Assembly: GCA_041658725.1 (NCBI GenBank)
Contig: JBAZZQ010000038.1
Location: 1-39,483 of the forward strand
Source of the DNA: JBAZZQ01 sp041658725
GTDB taxonomy: Bacteria; Planctomycetota; Phycisphaerae; JAAYCJ01
Length of the DNA: 39,483 nucleotides
Direction: 5' to 3'
The notes beneath the pieces were generated by a model. It was not told the DNA's origin. It made no database searches and saw only the letters and a list, made by a program, of their open reading frames with translations. Positions 31,434 to 39,483 of this stretch are shown here, in pieces; positions within the stretch are counted from its first letter, which is position 1, and each line of letters starts with the position of its first letter. The position numbers and the translations under genes were made by a program.

Positions 31434-32366
31434 TCAATATAATCCATTGAGGCGGTGGAAAAGAGCGCTGATTTTCGGACCTTGATGGACGATGATCGCC
31501 ACCATGATGATCCAGAGGGCAATGGTAACCTGGAAGGGTCGGTCGGCGGCGAATAATTCCATCGGTCCGCCGAATTTTCCCGTCTGAATTAATACGGCAA
31601 AACGAAAAACGCCGTAGATCACGAGCGGGGAACTGTAGATCAGATAATTTGTTCCGAACTTGGAGGCGGTCTGCGGGTCCATTGTATAAAGTAGAAACGT
31701 TGTAATCGCCAGGGCTGCTGAAATCGTCAGCAAGTGTGTGAGCGCCTCGAGAGTATATTTGACCAGGACCGGTCGGCGGTCAACGGCGAGGACGTAATTA
31801 TTGTTGGTGACGGCAATTTCACACCGGCGTTTTCCGAAACCGACAAACAGACACAGGGTGAAGGTGCAAACCATAAGCCACGGGCTTAATGGAACCTCAA
31901 TGGCTACGACCCCCGCCAAAGCTCGAAGGACAAATCCGATGGCGATGCACATTACGTCCACAATCACGTGATCTTTTAAGTACCAGGAATACAGGATATT
32001 CAAAACCAGGTACGCCACCGCCACCAATCCGAGCAACACATTGACGCTAAAACCACTGACGAAACCTAAAACGAGCAAAATACCGGCCACCACCCATGCG
32101 GACCGAATCGAAATCACCCCCGCGGCCAATGGGCGGTCTTTTTTCTTCGGATGTTGACGATCAAAGTCGATATCGTGAATATCGTTGATCACATAGGCAA
32201 AACTTGAAATCAGGCTAAAACAGATAAACGCTTCGAAACTTTCAGCAATTTTTTTGACATCGAATAAATATTTCTGGGAAGCAAAGATCAGGGCGGCGAA
32301 GACAAAAATATTTTTGCTCCAATGCAGCGGTCGTAAAAGTCGAACGTATCCGGCCAATTTATTCAT
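31434..32366 (-). CDS. UbiA-family prenyltransferase, decaprenyl-phosphate phosphoribosyltransferase-like
   Basis: A 310-aa polytopic membrane enzyme. The first Asp-rich motif, NDIHDIDFDRQHPKKKDRPL, has the HPxKK-RP extension that I associate with the phosphoribosyl-transferring branch (Rv3806c-like) rather than quinone synthesis. RPLHWSKNIFVFAAL at the N-terminus also fits that branch. The second motif is near DVMCIAIGFVLRALAG. It would attach phosphoribose to a polyprenyl phosphate for later glycan use. Its start overlaps the UXS stop by eight bases, so the two are coupled. The epimerases that complete arabinose formation are not in the window. Confidence 0.85.
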   Translation of the reverse strand: MNKLAGYVRLLRPLHWSKNIFVFAALIFASQKYLFDVKKIAESFEAFICFSLISSFAYVINDIHDIDFDRQHPKKKDRPLAAGVISIRSAWVVAGILLVLGFVSGFSVNVLLGLVAVAYLVLNILYSWYLKDHVIVDVMCIAIGFVLRALAGVVAIEVPLSPWLMVCTFTLCLFVGFGKRRCEIAVTNNNYVLAVDRRPVLVKYTLEALTHLLTISAALAITTFLLYTMDPQTASKFGTNYLIYSSPLVIYGVFRFAVLIQTGKFGGPMELFAADRPFQVTIALWIIMVAIIVHQGPKISALFHRLNGLY

Positions 32367-33318
32367 TCGCCAGCCCCAACACCTTCCGAAAATAGACTAT
32401 AGTAGCTTTAATTCCATTCATTCTATCCGTTTTTGGGTGCCAGTTCAAAAGTTTTTTGGCGAGGGTTATGTCCGGCTGGCGGACTTTCGGGTCGTCGTTC
32501 GGTAAAGGTAGAAATTCGATTTTGCTTTTGGAGGCTGTCAGTTCGATGACCTCGTTGGCCAACTGAAGAACGGGAATCTCGTCGGGATTGCCCAGATTGA
32601 CCGGTTGCGAATAGTTGCTGTTCAGAAGGCTTAAGAGTCCTTCGACCAGATCGTCCACATAACAAAAGCTTCTGGTTTGACTGCCCTGGCCATAAATGGT
32701 CAGGGGTTTATTTAATAGGGCCTGGGAAATAAAATTCGGCAGAACCCGTCCGTCGTCGAGGCGCATGTCCGGACCATAAGTATTGAAAATTCTGGCGATT
32801 CGCGTTTGCAGATTATATTTTCTATGGTAGGCCATGACCATCGCCTCGGCGAATCGTTTGCCTTCGTCGTAGCAGCTTCGTACTCCGATTGGATTGACGT
32901 TTCCCCAGTAGGTTTCCGGCTGAGGATTCACCAGCGGATCACCGTAACATTCGCTGGTGCTGGCCTGCAAAAATCGTGCGTTATGTTTTCGGGCCAGTTC
33001 GAGCAGATTGAGAACCCCTTGCGAGCAGACGCTGAGAATTTCAATGGATTTGGGACCGAAATCGACCGGGCTGGCTGGACAGGCCAGATTCAGAATAGCG
33101 TCGATTTTTTCCCAGCGATTTGGAATCGGCTCGATAATATCTTGTTTGATGATTTTGATATTCGGATGTTTTTCAAGAAGCTCGATATTGCCGCTTGGCG
33201 AGGTGCAAAAATTGTCCAGAACGATAATCTCATGCCCCTGCTCCGCCAAGTGGCGTGACAGATGCGAGCCAATGAATCCCGCCCCACCGGCTATCATTAT
33301 TTGCATCTTTTCGACCAT
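32359..33318 (-). CDS. UDP-glucuronate decarboxylase-like SDR (UDP-xylose synthase)
   Basis: A 319-aa extended SDR that converts UDP-glucuronate to UDP-xylose in the cytosol. The NAD motif is AGGAGFIGSHL. Family marks are DNFCTSPSGNIELL, NLACPASPVDF, LQASTSECYGDP, the catalytic Tyr-x3-Lys in SCYDEGKRFAE, and ARIFNTYGPDMRLDDGRVLP. These strongly favour UXS over other epimerase-like SDRs. The ATG at 33318 follows the recR stop by two bases; an in-frame ATG at 33306 is an alternative. It supplies a nucleotide sugar next to a prenyl-phosphate phosphoribosyltransferase. Confidence 0.93.
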   Translation of the reverse strand: MVEKMQIMIAGGAGFIGSHLSRHLAEQGHEIIVLDNFCTSPSGNIELLEKHPNIKIIKQDIIEPIPNRWEKIDAILNLACPASPVDFGPKSIEILSVCSQGVLNLLELARKHNARFLQASTSECYGDPLVNPQPETYWGNVNPIGVRSCYDEGKRFAEAMVMAYHRKYNLQTRIARIFNTYGPDMRLDDGRVLPNFISQALLNKPLTIYGQGSQTRSFCYVDDLVEGLLSLLNSNYSQPVNLGNPDEIPVLQLANEVIELTASKSKIEFLPLPNDDPKVRQPDITLAKKLLNWHPKTDRMNGIKATIVYFRKVLGLANE

Positions 33319-33320
33319 GA

Positions 33321-33914
33321 TTACAAACTCTTTCGTTCTTCGATGGCGTCGGCGAGGGTGGCTTTGGAGGTATATTCCAATTGACTGCCGACGGCCACTC
33401 CGCGGGCTAAACGGGTTACCTTCACTCCCAGCTCGGATAAAAGGTCCGCGATATGCAGCGATGTTCCATCGCCTTCCAGCGTCGGATTGGTCGCCATGAT
33501 CACTTCCGTAATGCCGCCTTTCCTGGCCCGCTCCACCAGGGCTGAGATGGTCAGATGCTCCGGTCCAACGCCTTCCATCGGAGCCAAATGGCCCAGTAAC
33601 ACATGATAGATTCCGTTAAACGCGCCAGTGGATTCAATGGTTTCCAAATCACGCGGCTGTTCGACTACGCAAACGAGGCTATGGTCCCGTTTTTGGTTTT
33701 GGCAGATATTGCAGGGGTCCACATCGGTCAGATTAAAGCAAACACCGCAATGACGAAGTTTGGTCTTCAGGTCGCGGATGGCATCGGTGAGTTGATATGC
33801 ATCTTCAGGATTTTCACGCAAAAGATGAAACGCGATCCGTTCCGCGCTTCTTGGTCCGATGCCCGGAAGTTTTTGCAGTTGTTTTACCAGGTTTTCCAAA
33901 ACCGCCGATGCCAT
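33321..33914 (-). CDS. recR: Recombination protein RecR
   Basis: A 197-aa DNA-binding ring protein acting with RecF/RecO to load RecA at gaps. The helix-hairpin-helix region is KLPGIGPRSAERIAFHLL, the zinc finger is CGVCFNLTDVDPCNIC, and the Toprim domain follows with VCVVEQPRDLETIE and the later ATNPTLEGDGTSLHIADLL. Full length. It lies four bases downstream of ybaB, the order commonly seen in bacteria, though dnaX is not present upstream here. Confidence 0.97.
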   Translation of the reverse strand: MASAVLENLVKQLQKLPGIGPRSAERIAFHLLRENPEDAYQLTDAIRDLKTKLRHCGVCFNLTDVDPCNICQNQKRDHSLVCVVEQPRDLETIESTGAFNGIYHVLLGHLAPMEGVGPEHLTISALVERARKGGITEVIMATNPTLEGDGTSLHIADLLSELGVKVTRLARGVAVGSQLEYTSKATLADAIEERKSL

Positions 33915-33918
33915 AAAA

Positions 33919-34281
33919 TTATTTCCCTAAATCTTCGGGTGAAATGTTTCCGAGCAGTCCTTTAAGCTGGTCGAGGGGAAGTATTTCGGCTAATTGCCCC
34001 ATCTGCTGCTGGGCTAACCCTTTTGCCTTTTCCACCGCCGCGTTGACACCGGAAATCACCATCTCTTCGATAATCCCCGCATCGCCGGTTTTGACCAGGT
34101 CCGGGGAAATTTTTATTCCAACGATCTCACCCACACCGTTGGCCGTCACCGTCACCTGGTCGCCGCCCACCGAGGCCTGAACCTTTTGTTCTTTAAGTTG
34201 CGCCATCGTATTTTTATACTCTTTGGCGATCTTGTTCATATTTCCCATCAAGCTCATCATATTGCCCAATTTTCCGAACAT
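33919..34281 (-). CDS. ybaB: YbaB/EbfC nucleoid-associated protein
   Basis: A 120-aa small dimeric DNA-binding protein. The start is the ATG at 34281, preceded by GGAGG six bases away; an upstream TTG at 34293 overlaps that site. The family pattern is clear: an N-terminal helix with many Met/Gln/Lys, the strand VQASVGGDQVTVTANGVGEI, and VKISPDLV-type spacing (IKISPDLVKTGDAGIIEEMV) before a C-terminal helix. A Gln/Met-rich tail ends the protein. First gene of the ybaB-recR-UXS-UbiA run. Confidence 0.93.
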   Translation of the reverse strand: MFGKLGNMMSLMGNMNKIAKEYKNTMAQLKEQKVQASVGGDQVTVTANGVGEIVGIKISPDLVKTGDAGIIEEMVISGVNAAVEKAKGLAQQQMGQLAEILPLDQLKGLLGNISPEDLGK

Positions 34282-34437
34282 ATATACCTCCAATGTTTTA
34301 ACTTTTTACCTGTAATTATTTTATGCCTTAATTTGTTCTTAATATAAAGAATTTTTCAGTAGAATCGAGTTAAATATAGTTCAATACGTCATTCGTATTA
34401 ATTTTGGTGAATTTCGACGGTGAAAGCAGTAAAATTG

Positions 34438-34568
34438 TAGCCGTTCAGTTCCTTCTGTCATTGTGAGCGTAGCGAAGCAATCCCGTAATGACGCTGGTTG
34501 GCAAAGGAACGAGATTGCTTCGTCGCTGCGCTCCTCGCAATGACCGCGAGGGGGGCTGAACGGTTACG
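34438..34568. repeat. Nested inverted repeat in the ybaB-hisD divergent spacer
   Basis: Outer arms GTAGCCGTTCAG (34438-34449) and CTGAACGGTTAC (34557-34568) pair at 11 of 12 positions. Inside lie arms 34459-34483 (TCATTGTGAGCG...GCAATC) and 34514-34544 (GATTGCTTCG...CGCAATGA). The inner sequence is a well-known type of dispersed palindrome found in many unrelated bacteria. It occupies most of the 300-base spacer; I see no clear promoter pair for hisD. Confidence 0.8.
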
Positions 34569-34610
34569 TAAAATCTTAAAAATAAACCATGAGGTTATGA
34601 AAGAAAAATA

Positions 34611-35912
34611 ATGAGACGGCTTTTTACGAAAAGTTTAAATTTTCAGCAGGAGCTTTCGGATGTCCGACGGCCATTTTTGCCTTTGGAACTTTTGTTTAAC
34701 AGCCAGGACAAAATCGCGTTGGTGCAGGATATTATCTCCGAGGTTTACCGCCGGAAGGATCAGGGGATTTGTGATCTTACGGAAAAATATGACCAGGTCC
34801 AGCTGACGCCGCAAATGCTGCGCGTCGGGGCTGACGAAATTGAAACCGCTTATCGAAACATGGGGGCGGAGCTTTTACGGGCTATCCAAATAGCGATCGA
34901 CAATGTAAGGCGATATCAGGAACATATTAAAGTTTACCAGCAAACGAGTCTGACCGCCGAGGGCGTGGAACTCCGAACCCGATACAGGCCGTTACAACGC
35001 GTTGGTATTTGCGTTCCCGGGGCATCAGCCCCCCTGCCGTCTACGGTCATCATGTCGGCGGTGCCGGCCCAGGTTGCGGGGGTGAACGAGATCGTGGTGG
35101 TTTGCCCGCCCCGGTTTAATAAATCAATCCATCCTCTGGTCCTCGCTTGCTGTCATAAGCTGGGAATTACCGAAGTTTATCGGATTGGCGGCGCCCAGGC
35201 GGTGGCAGCTTTGGCGATGGGAACTGAAACGATCCAACCCGTGGATAAAATCGTTGGACCTGGAAATATTTATGTTCAGTTGGCTAAGAAGCTATTATTC
35301 GGGGTGGTGGATATCGACAGTTTCGCCGGTCCCAGCGAAATTGTTGTTCTTGCCGATTCCTCATCCAATCCGCGATTCGTCGCCTCCGATTTGATCGGTC
35401 AGGCTGAGCACGATCCTGGCAGCGGAATACTCGTTACGGACAGCGAGGAACTGGCAGACCGTGTGGAAATGGAATTAGCAAAACTGCTTTCCGATTTTGG
35501 TCGAAAAGAACAGGCACAGCGATGTCTGGAAAATTTTGGCGCGTTGATTATTACCAAAGATATCGACGAAGCAGTAACAGTGGTCAATCAGCTCGCGCCG
35601 GAACATCTTTCCGTTCAGACCAAGAATTTTCAAGCCGATGCCGAACGCTGCGTAACCGCCGGAGCGATTTTTGTCGGTCCGTATACCAGCGAAGCACTGG
35701 GGGATTATGTGGCCGGTCCGTCACACGTCCTGCCCACAGGTGGCACGGCGAGATTTTTCAGTCCGCTGAATGTGATGGATTTTTTGCGGCACACAAGCGT
35801 CATTAAATACGACAGGCAAGCCCTTGAGAAAGTTTATCCGGCGATCAAAGCCCTGACCGACGCCGAGATGCTTCCGGGCCACCAGACCTCGGCGAAAGTA
35901 CGATTGGAGTAA
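34611..35912 (+). CDS. hisD: Histidinol dehydrogenase
   Basis: A 433-aa zinc enzyme that performs the last two oxidations of histidine synthesis. Family motifs appear in order: GASAPLPSTVIMSAVPA, GGAQAVAALAMGTE, VDKIVGPGNIYVQLAKK, FAGPSEIVVLAD, the zinc/substrate QAEHDPGS, and the C-terminal LPTGGTARFFSPLNV. Start ATG 34611, with no strong ribosome-binding site. First of hisD-hisC-hisB. Confidence 0.97.
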   Translation: MRRLFTKSLNFQQELSDVRRPFLPLELLFNSQDKIALVQDIISEVYRRKDQGICDLTEKYDQVQLTPQMLRVGADEIETAYRNMGAELLRAIQIAIDNVRRYQEHIKVYQQTSLTAEGVELRTRYRPLQRVGICVPGASAPLPSTVIMSAVPAQVAGVNEIVVVCPPRFNKSIHPLVLACCHKLGITEVYRIGGAQAVAALAMGTETIQPVDKIVGPGNIYVQLAKKLLFGVVDIDSFAGPSEIVVLADSSSNPRFVASDLIGQAEHDPGSGILVTDSEELADRVEMELAKLLSDFGRKEQAQRCLENFGALIITKDIDEAVTVVNQLAPEHLSVQTKNFQADAERCVTAGAIFVGPYTSEALGDYVAGPSHVLPTGGTARFFSPLNVMDFLRHTSVIKYDRQALEKVYPAIKALTDAEMLPGHQTSAKVRLE

Positions 35913-35920
35913 TTTTTACT

Positions 35921-36973
35921 ATGTCCAAATATGCACGTTCTGCTATCAATAAATTGGATGCCTACGTACCCGGCGAGCAGCCTGGGCCCGGTGAGAAGAT
36001 CATTAAACTCAACACGAATGAAAATCCTTACCCGCCTGCGCCGGAGGTGTTGAAACTGATTTCACACTTTCCACCGGACCTGCTGCGGAAATACTCACAG
36101 CCGGAAGCGACCACTTTTCGGCGGGCGGCAGGGAAGGTTTTCAAAATCGACCCTGACATGATCCTGGCCGGTAACGGCAGCGACGAGCTTTTAAGCATTA
36201 TCGTCCGAACCTTCGTTGATCCGGGTCAGTTCATCGCTTATCCGACTCCGACGTATTCACTGTATCCGGTCCTCGCTAAAATGCAGGAGGCCAGGATCGT
36301 GGAAGTTCCGTTCGATGCGGATTTTAATCTGCCGAAGGGTTTGGAAAAGACCAAAGCCAAAGTTACATTCATCGCCAATCCCAACGCCCCCAGCGGAACA
36401 TTTATTGACCCGGCGATCATCGCCGCTTTCGCCAAAAAAGTAAAGGGCGTGGTCGTTATCGACGAAGCCTATGTGGATTTTGCACAGGCAAATTGCCTGG
36501 ACCTGGTCAGAAAACTTCCGAACGTGATTGTCCTTCGCACCCTTTCAAAAAGCTACAGTCTGGCCGGTTTGCGATTCGGGTTTGCCTTAGCGTCAAAACC
36601 ATTGCTCGGCGACATGCTGAAAGTAAAGGATAGTTACAATTGCGATGCCGTGTCGATTGCAGTGGCGGCAGAGGCCGTCAAGGACCAAAAGTATTTAAAG
36701 CAAAATGTGGAGAAAATCCGCCAGCAGCGGACTTGGCTCACGGAACAATTGCGGTTAATCGGTTTTATTGTTTTGGGCTCACAGGCTAATTTTATCTGGG
36801 CAACAATTGACAAGCCTTCGGCAAAGTCAATTTACCTGGCCTTAAAGCAATCCGGCATCCTTGTCCGATATTTTGATAAACCGGGTTTGAAAAACGGGCT
36901 GCGAATTTCCATCGGTCGGCCTGAGGAGAATCAGAAACTGGTTGCTGCAATTAAAAGGATCATAACGTCTTAA
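35921..36973 (+). CDS. hisC: Histidinol-phosphate aminotransferase
   Basis: A 350-aa PLP enzyme of histidine synthesis. LNTNENPYPPAPEVL near the N-terminus, AGNGSDELLSIIVRTF, the Asp/Tyr motif VVIDEAYVDFA and the PLP lysine in RTLSKSYSLAGLRFGF are all intact. It starts eight bases after the hisD stop. A tail RISIGRPEENQKLV is typical. Related aromatic aminotransferases are excluded mainly by context. Confidence 0.95.
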   Translation: MSKYARSAINKLDAYVPGEQPGPGEKIIKLNTNENPYPPAPEVLKLISHFPPDLLRKYSQPEATTFRRAAGKVFKIDPDMILAGNGSDELLSIIVRTFVDPGQFIAYPTPTYSLYPVLAKMQEARIVEVPFDADFNLPKGLEKTKAKVTFIANPNAPSGTFIDPAIIAAFAKKVKGVVVIDEAYVDFAQANCLDLVRKLPNVIVLRTLSKSYSLAGLRFGFALASKPLLGDMLKVKDSYNCDAVSIAVAAEAVKDQKYLKQNVEKIRQQRTWLTEQLRLIGFIVLGSQANFIWATIDKPSAKSIYLALKQSGILVRYFDKPGLKNGLRISIGRPEENQKLVAAIKRIITS

Positions 36974-36979
36974 TAATGT

Positions 36980-37043
36980 GTGCCACGGCTGGCTTGTCCA
37001 GCCGTGTCTTAAAAAGCACGGTCGGACAAGCCGACCGTGGCAC
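36980..37043. repeat. 64-base twin-hairpin repeat, copy B
   Basis: The left half is CACGGCTGG-CTTGT-CCAGCCGTG and the right half CACGGTCGG-ACAAG-CCGACCGTG. Same length as copy A at 8690-8753. Relative to copy A the left loop changed C to T and the right loop G to A, keeping the loops complementary. It lies between hisC and hisB, inside the operon. Confidence 0.85.
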
Positions 37044-37079
37044 ATTCTGAAAAGAGTCTGGTTAGCAAGGAAACAAAAA

Positions 37080-37667
37080 ATGGGCCGAACAGCGACAATC
37101 AAACGGCGGACGAAGGAAACCGAAATCGAAATATCCGTCCAACTGGATGGGACAGGGAAATCCGAAATCAGCACTGGGGTCGGATTTTTTGATCACATGC
37201 TGACGCACCTGGCTAAACACAGCCGGTGGGATTTAACCGTCAAAGCTAAAGGCGATCTTCACGTCGATGCGCATCACACGGTGGAAGACGTCGGTATTTG
37301 CCTGGGGACCGCGATCAAAGACGCCCTGGGCGACAAGGCGGGTTTGCAGCGGTTCGCCGGCACCAGTGTTCCGATGGATGAGACCCTTGCCAATGTAGCT
37401 TTGGATATATCGGGCCGTCCGAGCCTGGTTTATAATGTCCAGTATACCACCGACAAAATCGGTGATTTCGACATTCAGCTCGTTCATGAATTTTTCCAGG
37501 CGGTGGTCAATACCGCCGGAATTACGATGCATGTTAATGTGCCCTACGGGACGAACAGCCATCACATCGCGGAGGCGATTTTTAAAGCCACCGCCCAGGC
37601 TCTGGGCACCGCCACCAAAATCATTGACACCTCCGGTCAAATTCCGAGCACCAAAGGCACCTTATGA
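37080..37667 (+). CDS. hisB: Imidazoleglycerol-phosphate dehydratase
   Basis: A 195-aa manganese enzyme of histidine synthesis, without the phosphatase domain found in enterobacterial HisB. The start is the ATG at 37080 after AAGGAA. A longer frame to 36978 would translate the palindromic repeat and is rejected. Metal-binding motifs are FFDHMLTHLAKHS, DAHHTVEDVGICLG, VHEFFQAVVN and GTNSHHIAEAIFKA. Its stop overlaps the next start by four bases (ATGA). Confidence 0.96.
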   Translation: MGRTATIKRRTKETEIEISVQLDGTGKSEISTGVGFFDHMLTHLAKHSRWDLTVKAKGDLHVDAHHTVEDVGICLGTAIKDALGDKAGLQRFAGTSVPMDETLANVALDISGRPSLVYNVQYTTDKIGDFDIQLVHEFFQAVVNTAGITMHVNVPYGTNSHHIAEAIFKATAQALGTATKIIDTSGQIPSTKGTL

Positions 37668-39301
37668 AATATTTTTTCCTGAAGTTTTTTTTACTGGTAA
37701 CAGTTTTCACCTCACCCATTTACGGCCAGGAAATCACTTCTGGTCAGGTTTTGATCGTCGGAAACAGTCAAAACTCTGATTCGATGAAACTCGCCCAAAT
37801 GTATGCCCGGCAGAGGCACATTCCCGCACGTAACATCATCATGCTGGATGTGCCGGATCGTGAGGACATTTCACGAAACCAATATAACCAACTAATCGCC
37901 CAGCCCATTCGGCAATTCCTGCATCAACAGAAACTGGAAGACAAAATCAAAATCCTGGTTATGATGTACGGTCTGCCTCTCAAGGCAGGCGCCGTGGAGT
38001 CAACCACCGATCAACGCGCTTTGGCTCAACAGGTGAAACAAAAATATTTTTCAACGTTCGCCGAATTGGAAAATGTTTATGGAGAACTTGAAAAGATGGC
38101 GGGCCGAACAGCATCTGGACCGACAACCCTTCCAGGCCGTCAGGAAATAGAACATTTATTACCTCACCTATCGCAAATCGCCGACAAGATTCAAAATTTT
38201 TACCGGATCATCATCCCCCGGCTCCAACAAAAATCCGACCAGGTTGAACAGCAAGTCGAGGCCAATGAATACATGCGGCTGCGATTGCTTCTTGAAGGAC
38301 AAATAGTTTTGGCGAGGATTGTTAACGATCAACCTGGCAAAAATAAGGAAATTCTCGATCAACTTCACAAAATGGAAACGGAATACCTGACGCTTCAGTC
38401 GATCAAACCCGAAAAGAGGGATTTGGACAAAACATATAAACTCGCCGGTCAATTCGGCGGGTTGATTCTCGAATTGAAGTTAATATACGAAGATTACTGG
38501 CGGCTGATGGAAAAAGATTCTCTGTCCGCCGTGGATAGCGAATTATGCCTTGTCCTCTGGGACGACTATATAACGGCTGGCAGAATGCCCAACGCCCTAA
38601 ATCCGCGAATGGCTCAAGATCCGTTTGTCGCGGGCAAAGGGCCAACTTTGATGGTCTCCCGCCTGGATGGCCCGAACCCGAAAACCGTCGAACGAATGAT
38701 CCGCGACAGCATTGCCACCGAAAAGAAGGGTTTACAAGGGACATTTTACCTCGATGCCCGCGGGATAAAAAATCAGGACGGTTTCTTTCAATACGATCAG
38801 AATCTTCGTGATCTTGCCCGGCAAATCAAAACGCAAACGAACTTACCGGTGGTCCTGGACGATAAACCCGAACTTTTTGCCCCGCATTCCTGCCCCGACA
38901 CTGCCCTCTACTGCGGCTGGTACAGCCTGCGAAATTACATCCCGGCGTTTACATTCCTGCCCGGATCGGTCGGCTACCACATCGCCAGTTTCGAGGCAAC
39001 GACTCTGAAACAGCCCAAAAGCAACGAATGGGTCAAGCGCATGCTGGAGGACGGCATTTGCGCGACGGTGGGACCGGTCGGGGAACCGTTCCTGGACGCA
39101 TTCCCTTTGCCCAGCGAATTCTTCGGCTTGCTTTTGACCGGTAAATACACTTTGGCGGAGGTATTCTTTAAAACGAATCGCTATAATTCCTGGCGAATGA
39201 TTCTGATCGGCGATCCGCTCTATCGGCCGTTTGCAAACAACCCACTTTTAACCGAAAAAAACATTCAATTAAAACCGATGAATTGCATATTTTTGCAATG
39301 A
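37664..39301 (+). CDS. TIGR03790-family secreted protein
   Basis: A 545-aa exported protein with a signal peptide (MKYFFLKFFLLVTVFTSPIYG, cleavage near Gln23). The region after it (QVLIVGNSQNSDSMKLAQMY, then RNIIMLDVP) and the C-terminal block (YCGWYSLRNYIPAF, PGSVGYHIASFEATTL, GICATVGPVGEPFLDAFPLP, NSWRMILIGDPLYRPF) fit the TIGR03790 family, known mostly from planctomycetes and relatives. A central helical stretch of about 170 residues (near 120-290) interrupts the domain. Enzymatic activity is not established; the fold is reminiscent of caspase-like C25 peptidases, which is only a suggestion. It overlaps hisB by ATGA, an odd partner for a biosynthesis gene. Confidence 0.85.
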   Translation: MKYFFLKFFLLVTVFTSPIYGQEITSGQVLIVGNSQNSDSMKLAQMYARQRHIPARNIIMLDVPDREDISRNQYNQLIAQPIRQFLHQQKLEDKIKILVMMYGLPLKAGAVESTTDQRALAQQVKQKYFSTFAELENVYGELEKMAGRTASGPTTLPGRQEIEHLLPHLSQIADKIQNFYRIIIPRLQQKSDQVEQQVEANEYMRLRLLLEGQIVLARIVNDQPGKNKEILDQLHKMETEYLTLQSIKPEKRDLDKTYKLAGQFGGLILELKLIYEDYWRLMEKDSLSAVDSELCLVLWDDYITAGRMPNALNPRMAQDPFVAGKGPTLMVSRLDGPNPKTVERMIRDSIATEKKGLQGTFYLDARGIKNQDGFFQYDQNLRDLARQIKTQTNLPVVLDDKPELFAPHSCPDTALYCGWYSLRNYIPAFTFLPGSVGYHIASFEATTLKQPKSNEWVKRMLEDGICATVGPVGEPFLDAFPLPSEFFGLLLTGKYTLAEVFFKTNRYNSWRMILIGDPLYRPFANNPLLTEKNIQLKPMNCIFLQ

Positions 39302-39413
39302 ATATCGCTTGGAATATTTTCGGTTTGTAAGTGGTCGCTCCGGTTGATATACTTTAAAGGGGTGTAGTTTTCATTTTACGTAGTCCTTATGCAGAATCTT
39401 TGAGGCAAAGGTA

Positions 39414-39483
39414 ATGCGACCAAAAGTTTTCCCATCGACCGGATTTGACCGCCGTCCGCAAACGGAGGATGTGATTGCCACCC
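39414..39483 (+). CDS. Possible start of a gene running off the right edge
   Basis: ATG at 39414 opens a frame MRPKVFPSTGFDRRPQTEDV to the window end, with AAAGG just before it. An ATG at 39390 in the same frame stops within a few codons. Only 23 codons are visible and nothing is recognised. The preceding 110 bases after the TIGR03790 gene show no hairpin. Confidence 0.3.
   Translation, partial: MRPKVFPSTGFDRRPQTEDVIAT

Noticed and set aside
36978..37079. Longer start for hisB
   Set aside because: It would translate the 64-base palindromic repeat; the ATG at 37080 gives normal length with AAGGAA before it.

Overview
The window most likely comes from an anaerobic or microaerophilic member of the Planctomycetota, probably Phycisphaerae-like. 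This is inferred from gene content: a TIGR03790-family secreted protein, a large cytoplasmic HEAT-repeat protein, a UVR-motif protein, small zinc-ribbon proteins, GatCAB and a complete heterodisulfide-reductase/flavin-oxidoreductase (Hdr-Flox) cluster. Intergenic regions are crowded with dispersed palindromic repeats of several families. No rRNA genes or CRISPR array are present.

Layout. (1) 1-1750: the tail of an IS630-like transposase, a PerR-type Fur regulator, a plant-TRZ1-like tRNase Z and a tRNA-Phe gene with a textbook promoter. (2) 1753-6395: a small genomic island inserted at the 3' end of tRNA-Phe. A 31-bp copy of the tRNA 3' end (one mismatch) recurs at 6365-6395. The island carries a single-chain type IIG-like restriction-modification enzyme, a convergent AbiU2-like HEPN protein, a 53-aa antitoxin-like protein, palindromic repeats and an IS3-like remnant, but no integrase. 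(3) 6566-13968: hisI, a TrkH/KtrB-type cation transporter, a YfcE-type phosphoesterase, a PEGA lipoprotein, gatC-gatA-gatB and a UVR-motif protein. (4) 14007-20819, minus strand: hdrCB (fused), hdrA, mvhD/floxD, floxC, floxB and floxA, a probable flavin-based electron-bifurcating complex linking NAD(P)H, ferredoxin and an unknown disulfide. (5) 21074-24805: a PIN-domain gene with a small partner, an M20 peptidase, and mnmA with a GT9 glycosyltransferase. (6) 24806-30079: a repeat-rich spacer, a membrane protein, the HEAT-repeat protein, two small proteins downstream of clpX, and a SHOCT protein. (7) 30263-34281: a DegT-type aminotransferase convergent with ybaB-recR-UDP-glucuronate decarboxylase-UbiA prenyltransferase. 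(8) 34611-39301: hisD-hisC-hisB translationally coupled to the TIGR03790 gene, then a possible gene start at the right edge.

The most unusual material is the tRNA-anchored defence island, the fused HdrCB inside a Flox cluster, and several repeat families. Two of these families differ between copies by changes that preserve base pairing. One repeat sits in frame inside the HEAT gene, and another supplies stop codons to two genes. All functions are read from sequence patterns and family knowledge; nothing was searched or computed beyond hand counting.
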